Shown here one piece after another: positions 1-6,447 of a stretch of 25,193 bases of DNA. Under the pieces are notes generated by a model that saw nothing but the letters and a program-made list of their open reading frames with translations, was not told the origin of the DNA and did not search any database. The first letter of the stretch is position 1; every line of letters begins with the position of its first letter. Source of the stretch: an uncultured bacterium (GTDB lineage: Bacteria; Bacillota; Clostridia; UBA1381); NCBI GenBank assembly GCA_905215805.1, contig CAJMRL010000030.1, positions 1-25,193 of the forward strand. The letters run 5' to 3'. A program made the position numbers and the translations under genes.

Positions 1-143
1 TGATTTTACTAAAAACAAAGGTTTAATGTGTCCGTTATCTTGACATAGCACCAAAGACCGGAACGAGCGGTACTATCTATCAATATGAGATAAAGATCAA
101 CGGCAGCAGTTGGACAACGGACAAATTCTATGCGGGACCGAAG

Positions 144-2618
144 ATGACGAGTAAGACTACAGTTACTCCTGAGAGTGCAACATCAGTACGTATAAGTTGG
201 AACAAACCAAACGGCGGCAGTGGCTTGAAATACAGAGTCAAGAAACAGGTTGGCAATGAGTATGTTGATTTAGGTGATACTACAAATACATATTATATCG
301 ACAAGGGACTGAAAACCGGTGAATTCTACAAGTATTATGTTCAGGTAAGAGATAAGGACGGAAATTACATAACGAGTAATATTAATGGTTCAACGACGCT
401 GGAGATATTGCCTACAAAGATAACAATAAATAAGAGCACTGCAACGCTTAATGAAGGAGATACTCTATCACTGTCAGCAACAATAACGCCGAGTAACAGC
501 ACGAGCAAATCTATAAGTTGGTCATCATCGAACAGCAATGTTGCAGCTGTATCATCAAATGGTGCTGTAACGGCAAAAGCAGCAGGCAATGCGGTGATCA
601 CAGCAAAGACCTCAAACGGAATCACGGCAAGCTGCACGATAACGGTACAGCCAAAGGTATGTGTACATGAGTACGGTGAGTGGATCACCGAAAAAGACGC
701 GACCTGTACAGAAGAGGGCAGCCGTTACAGAGTATGCACAAAATGCGGAGAAGGCAGAGAAACGGAAGTCATTCCGGCAATAGGACATACTTTTTCTGAA
801 GAGTGGACAGTAACAAAAGAAGCCACTTGTAAGGAAGCGGGTGAACAAGTACATATCTGTACAGCATGTGGTACACAGAGTGATGCTGAGACCATAGATG
901 CATTAGGTCATTCATATCCTGAAGACTGGACACTTGAACAGGAGGCTACTTGTACAGAAGCAGGAATTGAGAGCAGAGCCTGTACTGTATGCGGAGAGAA
1001 AGAAGAACGCAGTACCGAATACGCTGAGCATGCATATGAGCTTACATCGCAGACCGATCCTACACTTACCGGACCGGGAAGCAGAACATACACATGCAGC
1101 GTATGTGGAAACAATTATTCAGAAGAGTATGTTCCGCTTCTGGAAGAAGGAATCATTGACGTTGGAGGTGTTGCGGCAAGCGCAGGACAAACGGTGACGA
1201 TTTCAGTAACCATAAGCGAAAACCCGGGTATTGCAGGCTTCAACTTTGTGCTGAAATACGATAACTCCGTGCTCACTCCGACAGCGATAACAAAGGGAAG
1301 CATGCTGAGCTCCGGTATATTCGAGACTAATTTAAATGAAGGTATACCGGCATCTGAGCTTGAGGATGTAGCTGTATATTGGGGAGATGCGACTAATGTC
1401 ACAGAAAACGGAGAATTGTTCAGCGTTACATTCAAGATAGACGGCAATGCACCGGATGGAATATATGAGGTTGCCCTTGAATATGAAAAGGGTGACGTTA
1501 CAGACCAAACATACAACGATGTTATGCCGGATATACATACAAATGTTATACAGGTAGCGGATGTACTCAAAGGAGATATTAATCTTGATGGAAATGTTGA
1601 TCCGCTCGACAGCATACTGATGTCAAAGGTATTGGCACGCTACAAGATAGAGTTGACGGAAAAGCAGATAGATGCGGCGAATGTATTCAATGATAAAGAG
1701 AAAGCCATAAATACAAAGGATGCCGTGAGTCTTGCGCAGATCATAGCAGGATGGGAGAATCCAGTATTACAGTCAGTGAATACTGTACAGTTGTTTGCAG
1801 AGAATGCCGAGTCAATGATAACAGTGGAAGGCTTTGAAGCAGCAGCCGGGGAGTATATAGATATACCGATAAGCATAACAAATAACCCTGGAATCGCAGG
1901 TTTCAATTTCACGATCAATTATGATAAGGAAAAGCTGACACCTGTGGCAATAGAAAAGTCAGATATGCTTATAGATGGTAATTTTGCATCGAACCTTGAA
2001 GAGACAGAAGATGGTTCAGAATTGGATATGGTAACGGCGTCATGGAGCGATACCGATCCCGTTACAGAAGACGGAGCATTATTCAATGTAATGTTTATTG
2101 TGAGTGACAGTGTAACTGTAGGAGAAACACTTCCGATAGAGATAAGCTATGATGCAGAAGATATATGTGACAGATATCTGAACAGTATAGAGCCAACAGT
2201 AGAGCAAGGCAAGATAGAGGTTACAGAGTATACGGAAGAAGATCCGGGTAATGATATTGTCACAGAGGCTATGCCGTACTACATTACAGATGTATATATG
2301 CAGTTGAGCGATGGAACAATGACAGATAAAGTGCCCGAATACGGCAATTTTGAACTTCAAATAGGAGTAGGAAGCACAACAGAGGAATATATACCGGCTG
2401 TGATGATAGCCGCGGCTTATGATGAAAATGGCAAGTTAATATCAATGCAGCAGACAGAGATAACGGAGGATCTTCTTGCGGGGGGTATATGCTCTGCACA
2501 TATACCAGAGAGTGTAGTGCCTGTTTCAGAAGTCAAGGTATTCATATGGGATTCTCTTGGGCAGATGAAGCCTGTTGCTGATCCTATAGTGTTACAGCAA
2601 AGTTGGAATGTTGTGTAA
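144..2618 (+). CDS. Surface protein with Fn3, Big_2, CxxC repeats and a cohesin-dockerin-cohesin core (5' truncated)
   Basis: Modular extracellular protein, 824 residues from the first ATG. Domains in order: fibronectin type III (about 1-75), Big_2 immunoglobulin-like (about 90-170), four ~41-residue Cys repeats with the pattern ATC-x-E-x-G...C-x2-CG (173-334), a cohesin-like domain (336-475), a type I dockerin with two Ca-binding segments, the first GDINLDGNVDPLDS (477-540), a second cohesin-like domain (558-695) and a C-terminal beta domain ending in WDSLGQMKPV (about 709-824). The fourth Cys repeat has lost its first Cys. There is no signal peptide and no ribosome site at this ATG. The same frame stays open back to base 27 and still encodes Fn3-like sequence (IAPKTGTSG...), so the ATG is internal and the true 5' end is missing. 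Cohesin and dockerin bind each other between proteins, so an assembly or scaffold role at the cell surface is inferred. Domain calls are from sequence reading and are firm for dockerin and Big_2. Confidence 0.88.
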   Translation: MTSKTTVTPESATSVRISWNKPNGGSGLKYRVKKQVGNEYVDLGDTTNTYYIDKGLKTGEFYKYYVQVRDKDGNYITSNINGSTTLEILPTKITINKSTATLNEGDTLSLSATITPSNSTSKSISWSSSNSNVAAVSSNGAVTAKAAGNAVITAKTSNGITASCTITVQPKVCVHEYGEWITEKDATCTEEGSRYRVCTKCGEGRETEVIPAIGHTFSEEWTVTKEATCKEAGEQVHICTACGTQSDAETIDALGHSYPEDWTLEQEATCTEAGIESRACTVCGEKEERSTEYAEHAYELTSQTDPTLTGPGSRTYTCSVCGNNYSEEYVPLLEEGIIDVGGVAASAGQTVTISVTISENPGIAGFNFVLKYDNSVLTPTAITKGSMLSSGIFETNLNEGIPASELEDVAVYWGDATNVTENGELFSVTFKIDGNAPDGIYEVALEYEKGDVTDQTYNDVMPDIHTNVIQVADVLKGDINLDGNVDPLDSILMSKVLARYKIELTEKQIDAANVFNDKEKAINTKDAVSLAQIIAGWENPVLQSVNTVQLFAENAESMITVEGFEAAAGEYIDIPISITNNPGIAGFNFTINYDKEKLTPVAIEKSDMLIDGNFASNLEETEDGSELDMVTASWSDTDPVTEDGALFNVMFIVSDSVTVGETLPIEISYDAEDICDRYLNSIEPTVEQGKIEVTEYTEEDPGNDIVTEAMPYYITDVYMQLSDGTMTDKVPEYGNFELQIGVGSTTEEYIPAVMIAAAYDENGKLISMQQTEITEDLLAGGICSAHIPESVVPVSEVKVFIWDSLGQMKPVADPIVLQQSWNVV

Positions 2619-2624
2619 ATGAGA

Positions 2625-2666
2625 GTTTTTGGAGTGCCGATCATATAAGGTCGGCACTCTAAAAAC
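2625..2666. terminator. Symmetrical hairpin after the cohesin/dockerin gene
   Basis: A 16-bp stem pairs 2625-2640 with 2651-2666, with one G-U pair and a 10-base loop, starting 6 bases after the stop codon. The T-run lies on the 5' side and the A-run on the 3' side, so there is no proper U-tract downstream on either strand. It probably marks the transcript 3' end but is not a textbook intrinsic terminator. Confidence 0.5.
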
Positions 2667-2786
2667 AACACAACTGGAATTAAAGATTTAATATTTAGTT
2701 TTGAAAAATGTTAAGATTTCAATCGTTAAGAATACAAGACATTAAAATAACAAAGAATTTTTAAAGTTAAGGACAAGGAGGATATT

Positions 2787-3683
2787 ATGCTCATTAATGA
2801 AATTGTTGAATATTGTAATAATAAATATCGTAATGCAGATACCACTAATGTGTGCAAAAATTGCAAGCATCCGACAAACTGTTCAGGCAATTGTAAAAAT
2901 TGCTTAGAACAGATACATTATCCATCAAGATTTCCTCAAGGTAAAAAGGACTATGATTGCGATAATCTGATCAATTTCTATGTCTGTGACTATACTAACA
3001 AGTATGCATCTGAAATGTTATACTTGCTCCGCGAAAGTGAGAAACTTAAAGAAATTGATGAGTATCATATCCTTTCAATTGGATGTGGCGCTGCTCCAGA
3101 TTTGATGGCTTTTGAAAAGTACGCTTATGAAACTGATTCGGATAAAAATATATTCTATTCTGGAGTTGACGTTAATCCGCGTTGGGAAGAAATACATGAT
3201 AGAATAATTGGATATAACAGCGATATTATTAATAATATAGAATTTAAATATATAGATGCAATAAATTACTTTAATGAAAATGTTCTTCCTGGTATAAATG
3301 TTATCGTTCTTCAATATGTTATTTCTCATTTTTATAATACAGGGCAAATATATATAATACATCAATTCTTTTCTGACCTTATTAAAAACGTCGTAAAGGT
3401 AAGAAAAGATGATGATCCTTTTGTTATTCTTATTAATGATGTAAACAGTTGTAACAGGGGAAGAGATTATTTTGAAATTTTAGTTGAGATTCTTAAAAAA
3501 AACAATTATCATGGACAATGTAATTGTTTTTATTTTGATTACAAAATACAAAATGATTGTCAAAGATACGGGAATAAGCATCCGAGAAATAACACGTTAT
3601 TTGAGCTTGATAATTTAGATTTGGACTTTTATAAACCATGGGAAAAGTGTTCAAGTGCACAAATGCTTATTGAAATAGAATAG
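2787..3683 (+). CDS. Cys-rich, methyltransferase-like protein of unknown function
   Basis: 298 residues. The ATG is preceded by AAGGAGG (2775-2781) at a 5-base spacing. The N-terminus carries a cysteine cluster: C23-x2-C26-x5-C32-x3-C36-x2-C39, with further Cys at 58 and 67, likely a zinc or Fe-S site. The middle has a Rossmann-type SAM-binding signature: HILSIGCGAAPD (94-105, motif I) and FYSGVDVN, with D128 as the motif II acid. I do not recognise the family; a SAM-dependent methyltransferase is the best reading. The gene lies 11 bases upstream of the DUF1848 gene on the same strand, so the two are probably one operon. Both are markedly more AT-rich than the flanking genes and use many ATA, TTA and AAT codons, which suggests recent transfer. 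C32-x3-C36-x2-C39 has the spacing of a radical-SAM motif, but the context does not otherwise look like that fold. Confidence 0.72.
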   Translation: MLINEIVEYCNNKYRNADTTNVCKNCKHPTNCSGNCKNCLEQIHYPSRFPQGKKDYDCDNLINFYVCDYTNKYASEMLYLLRESEKLKEIDEYHILSIGCGAAPDLMAFEKYAYETDSDKNIFYSGVDVNPRWEEIHDRIIGYNSDIINNIEFKYIDAINYFNENVLPGINVIVLQYVISHFYNTGQIYIIHQFFSDLIKNVVKVRKDDDPFVILINDVNSCNRGRDYFEILVEILKKNNYHGQCNCFYFDYKIQNDCQRYGNKHPRNNTLFELDNLDLDFYKPWEKCSSAQMLIEIE

Positions 3684-3694
3684 TAGGTGATATA

Positions 3695-4630
3695 ATGATT
3701 ATAAGTGCAAGCAGACGAACAGATATACCAACGTATTATGCTGAATGGTTTTTTAACAGAATAAAGGAAGGCTATGTTTGTGTTCGCAATCCGATGAATA
3801 TTCATCAAATCAGCAGAATAAACTTATCTCCAGATGTTGTTGATGGTATTGTATTTTGGACCAAAAACCCTATTCCTATGATAGATAGATTATCTGAATT
3901 AAAAAAATACATTTACTATTTTCAGTTTACACTGAACGCATATGGAAAAGATGTCGAACCAAATGTTCCGTCAAAAAATGATTATATCATTCCTGCTTTT
4001 AAAAAACTATCTTCTATTATTGGCAAAGAAAGAGTTGTATGGAGATACGATCCTATCTTTATAAACGAGCATTATACAATAGACTACCATAAAAAGTATT
4101 TTCAAATCCTTTGTTCTAAATTGAAGGGATTTACAGAAAAATGCACGGTTAGTTTTATTGACTTATATAAAAATACAACTCGCAATATAAAACGGTTTAA
4201 CATCCAAACACCTTCAAATGATGAAGTACTTGAACTTATGAGCTATTTCATCACTGCTGCGAGAAATGAAGGTATATACGTTGACACTTGTGCAGAAGAG
4301 TATGATCTCTCATCGCTAGGCATAAATCATGCTTGTTGTATTGATAAACACCGATTAGAACGCTTGGGAAATTACAAACTAAAAATAGGAAAAGATAAGA
4401 ATCAAAGAGACGTTTGCGGCTGTATCGAAAGTATAGATATAGGAATGTACAATACATGTGAGAACGGTTGTGCATATTGTTATGCAAATTTTAATTCAAG
4501 TATAGCAGCTAGAAACCATGCTTCTCATATTGCCACTTCATCACTTATCTGCGGAAATATAGGCGAAGACGATAAAGTAAATATTAGAAAAGTTCGGTCT
4601 AATATTGAATCCCAATTGACATTGTTTTAA
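3695..4630 (+). CDS. DUF1848 family protein with a C-terminal radical-SAM-type cysteine motif
   Basis: 311 residues. The start MIISASRRTDIPTYYAEWFF is typical of DUF1848, a bacterial and archaeal family of unknown function whose C-terminus carries cysteines resembling the Fe-S site of radical SAM enzymes. Here that site is C255-x3-C259-x2-C262 (NTCENGCAYCYANF), with extra Cys at 241 and 243. Radical SAM enzymes normally carry this motif near the N-terminus, so the family looks circularly permuted. The segment GIVFWTKNP and the WRYDPI motif fit the family core. A weak ribosome site (TAGGTG, 3684-3689) precedes the ATG. It follows the methyltransferase-like gene by 11 bases, so co-expression is likely. 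The substrate is unknown. A 4Fe-4S cluster that cleaves SAM is a family-level inference. Confidence 0.88.
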   Translation: MIISASRRTDIPTYYAEWFFNRIKEGYVCVRNPMNIHQISRINLSPDVVDGIVFWTKNPIPMIDRLSELKKYIYYFQFTLNAYGKDVEPNVPSKNDYIIPAFKKLSSIIGKERVVWRYDPIFINEHYTIDYHKKYFQILCSKLKGFTEKCTVSFIDLYKNTTRNIKRFNIQTPSNDEVLELMSYFITAARNEGIYVDTCAEEYDLSSLGINHACCIDKHRLERLGNYKLKIGKDKNQRDVCGCIESIDIGMYNTCENGCAYCYANFNSSIAARNHASHIATSSLICGNIGEDDKVNIRKVRSNIESQLTLF

Positions 4631-4703
4631 ATGATGTAGATATAAAGTGTTGGCGTGATAGCATTTTGAAATTTATATACAAAGGCGAAAACGACAGCTT
4701 GGT

Positions 4704-4853
4704 CGTGCGAAATTTTCTGTAAATTAAGCTTCCATGGTAAAAATTATATTTTTTCGGGGCAGGGCATTCGTCGGGCGTGCGAAATTTTTTCTGTAAATTA
4801 ATCTTATGTGGTAAAATTTGTGTTTTTTAGGGCAGGGTCTTTGTCCTGCCCTA
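4704..4853 (+). repeat. Two tandem copies of a ~72-bp intergenic repeat
   Basis: Copy 1 (4704-4775) and copy 2 (4776-4853) both start CGTGCGAAATTTT, share CTGTAAATTAA and TGGTAAAA, and end with a T-run followed by a GGGCAGGG block. In copy 2 this block forms a perfect 9-bp hairpin (4828-4836 with 4845-4853, 8-base loop). In copy 1 the 3' half of that hairpin is degraded. The arrangement resembles a small dispersed intergenic repeat. The rest of the gap 4631-5145 holds only a 34-codon fragment and a 13-bp inverted repeat; no other gene is visible. Confidence 0.65.
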
Positions 4854-4902
4854 ACTACAATATATCATAAAAATTCCGGCATGTCAAGGGCACCCAGGAC
4901 GT

Positions 4903-5007
4903 TCATTGAAGCATCTTTGTGTAGAAGTCAATGATGTGCGATGCATCCCAAAAGATGGATACGTCTCCCTTGTCAAGGTGGAGCGGTGGAGATTTTCGTA
5001 GAAACAT
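4903..5007 (-). pseudogene. 34-codon ORF, possible C-terminal fragment of a mobile-element gene
   Basis: The minus strand encodes an ATG-started 34-residue peptide whose middle reads LHLDKGDVSIFWDASHII. The composition is protein-like and unlike random translation. The frame stays protein-like a short way upstream of the ATG (VFIYIFD), and no ribosome site is visible, so this may be the 3' end of a decayed gene. It lies downstream of, and on the same strand as, the Cys_rich_VLP and HTH genes, so it may belong to the same element. I do not recognise the parent protein. Confidence 0.35.
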
Positions 5008-5053
5008 ATCAAAGATATAAATGAATACTCCCCCGAATATTACCATATATCGA

Positions 5054-5169
5054 ATGTCCGCATTTAGAACCTGATTTTCAAGCCGTATAATACATGTATA
5101 TTACCTTGATGAAACATAAGCTTAAAATACGCGTTTTTATGCGATTTATTCGCTCTTAAATGCGGACAT
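5054..5169. repeat. 13-bp perfect inverted repeat, 90 bases apart
   Basis: ATGTCCGCATTTA at 5054-5066 is repeated in inverse orientation at 5157-5169. The right copy lies inside the last codons of the Cys_rich_VLP gene; the left copy is intergenic. It may be debris of an inverted duplication of the gene end, or a long-range stem at the transcript 3' end. Confidence 0.5.
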
Positions 5170-5505
5170 GTGACGCTTATTTCTCTTTCGATCGGTATCT
5201 TTTCTCCGCCTTACCAATTTGCGGCAGTTGTCGCAGTATAAAGCTCTGTTGCCGGCGGGAATGAATTTAGAACCACATATAGAGCACCGTTTTGCGTTAT
5301 GCATACTTGTCAGCTGTAATAACAGCTCTTTATCCTGTGGCAGCACTGCTGACTTGAACCATTTGCATAGTCCCGTATATGAGTGCATCTGCGGACATGG
5401 GCAGTCAAGCAAGATACAGTTACCGTTGTCATAGTTACAGCATATTTTTTTTATAAGTCCTTTTGCAGAGCGCTGCTGTTTAGGTGTCATTCTGTTCATA
5501 CTCAT
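5146..5505 (-). CDS. Cysteine-rich VLP domain protein (mobile-element associated)
   Basis: 119 residues from the ATG at 5505. This start is chosen because it forms an ATGA overlap with the stop of the upstream HTH gene and has GAAAGGG (5514-5520) at 8 bases; a longer ATG at 5541 would have no such support. The protein has the Cys_rich_VLP signature: KICCNYDNGNCILLDCPCPQ, then a CKWFKSAVLP segment that contains the name-giving VLP. The C-terminal half adds CSICG and YCDNC pairs (zinc-ribbon-like) and ends in a basic tail. Family members are found beside HTH replication-type genes on integrative and conjugative elements and plasmids of Firmicutes; their role is not known. Translational coupling to the upstream gene is seen. 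The usual downstream mobilisation genes are absent, so the element looks decayed. Confidence 0.85.
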   Translation of the reverse strand: MSMNRMTPKQQRSAKGLIKKICCNYDNGNCILLDCPCPQMHSYTGLCKWFKSAVLPQDKELLLQLTSMHNAKRCSICGSKFIPAGNRALYCDNCRKLVRRRKDTDRKRNKRHMSAFKSE

Positions 5506-6057
5506 GTCTGTATCCCTTTCTGCAACATATCCTCTGCACATGATGGGTTATCCTCATCATCCATCACATCACTCTGATTGATTGATAGATATTTAATTAA
5601 ATCAGTATTTATTTTATTAGTATTTAGTTGTGTCGTGTTTTCCGTATCCGCCATACCCGTGTACGGGTTTTCAGTATACGGTTCATTCTGCATCGGCTCG
5701 TCTAATATAGAGGGACAGTCTAATGGGGAATTATCCCCGGACTTATCCACACTTTCTTTTGCCGACGGCATCTCATAGATGATGTACTCGGTGTCTGTAA
5801 TCTTACCATCCTTTCCCTTAAGCATATTGCGTTCCACATATCCGCAGCGTTCAAGCTCTTTTAGCGTAGCGCGTATACAATCAACCCCCTCCTTGCATAT
5901 TTTTGCAAGCCCTCTTATGCTGTAATCCCATGTGTCCGGCAGAGCCAGCATCATAGATAAAAGACCTTTGGCTTTTAAAGAAAGCTCATTGCTTGAGAGA
6001 TGATGATTTGACATCACCGTGAAATTTCTTTTTTTTCTCAACTCTTATTACTGCCAT
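5502..6057 (-). CDS. HTH replication/regulator-type protein of an integrative element, frameshifted in an A8 tract
   Basis: The body (MSNHHLSSNELSLKAKGLLS..., then DTWDYSIRGLAKICKEGVDC) is the winged-helix protein found at the start of many Firmicutes plasmid or ICE modules, annotated as helix-turn-helix or replication-initiator-like. A strong AAAGGAGG (6065-6072) sits 7 bases before ATG 6057, which starts MAVIRVEKK, the family's usual N-terminus. That frame then runs into an A8 tract (6029-6036) and is out of frame with the body by one base. Removing one A restores MAVIRVEKKRNFTVMSNHHL. The only in-frame start for the body as written is TTG at 6041, without a ribosome site, giving 179 residues. 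So the gene carries a one-base insertion, a sequencing error, or a slippage site. The C-terminal half is acidic and of low complexity. The stop overlaps the next start as ATGA. Confidence 0.82.
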
Positions 6058-6108
6058 AATAAATCCTCCTTTGAAATTTTGGCTTTTATTCGTTAAACAT
6101 TCAGGCAT

Positions 6109-6144
6109 AAAAATAAGGAATGCCGAATTTCAACAGTATTCCTT
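6109..6144 (-). terminator. Terminator-like hairpin upstream of the HTH gene
   Basis: On the minus strand AAGGAAT (6144-6138) pairs with ATTCCTT (6121-6115) around a 16-base loop, followed by A and T5. It ends about 50 bases before the HTH ATG, so it may end an upstream transcript or act as a leader attenuator. The stem is short and the loop is large. Confidence 0.35.
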
Positions 6145-6337
6145 GAGATATATCTGATTTTAAATATATTGTTATTTTGACCGACTTGATTGTTGATTTT
6201 GCACTTTTTAAATGCGTCTTTGTCTAATGTTATTGTTATAGAGTTATTAAATTTTTAGTAAATACCGCTTATCGCTGTGCGAAAAGCCCGCTGTTATCAC
6301 ATTTGCGAGTAAGTCCAATAAGACCACTCCGACCATT
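6145..6337. other. AT-rich intergenic stretch without a supported gene
   Basis: Nothing coding can be supported. The minus strand has a 30-codon ATG ORF (reading MVGVVLLDLL...) and a longer overlapping frame, both without ribosome sites. A strong plus-strand terminator follows at 6338, so a short plus-strand transcript could originate here, but I found no clear promoter. Confidence 0.4.
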
Positions 6338-6377
6338 AAGAGTATTCCTGCAGAATTTGCAAGAATACTCTTTTTTT
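6338..6377 (+). terminator. Strong intrinsic terminator
   Basis: AAGAGTATTC (6338-6347) pairs with GAATACTCTT (6363-6372), with an inner TGCA/TGCA stem, followed by an unbroken T7 (6371-6377). It lies on the plus strand just before the promoter of the cyclophilin gene, although no plus-strand gene ends within 1.7 kb upstream. Confidence 0.8.
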
Positions 6378-6386
6378 ATATTTTCT

Positions 6387-6415
6387 TTGACAAACAAGAG
6401 ATAATGTAGTATTAT
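6387..6415 (+). promoter_or_regulatory. Sigma-A promoter of the stalk/cyclophilin gene
   Basis: TTGACA (6387-6392), 17-base spacer, TATTAT (6410-6415); the start codon lies 33 bases further on. Confidence 0.8.
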
Positions 6416-6447
6416 ATAGTAGAATACAATGTGAAAGGGATGTACAT

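Noticed and set aside
934..1197. 87-codon plus-strand ORF inside the first surface protein gene
   Set aside because: Out-of-frame shadow over the Cys repeats; no ribosome site and no protein-like pattern.
6300..6336. Possible tRNA 3' remnant (ends ACTCCGACCA)
   Set aside because: No T-loop consensus and no matching acceptor or anticodon arm could be found, so an attachment-site remnant is not supported.
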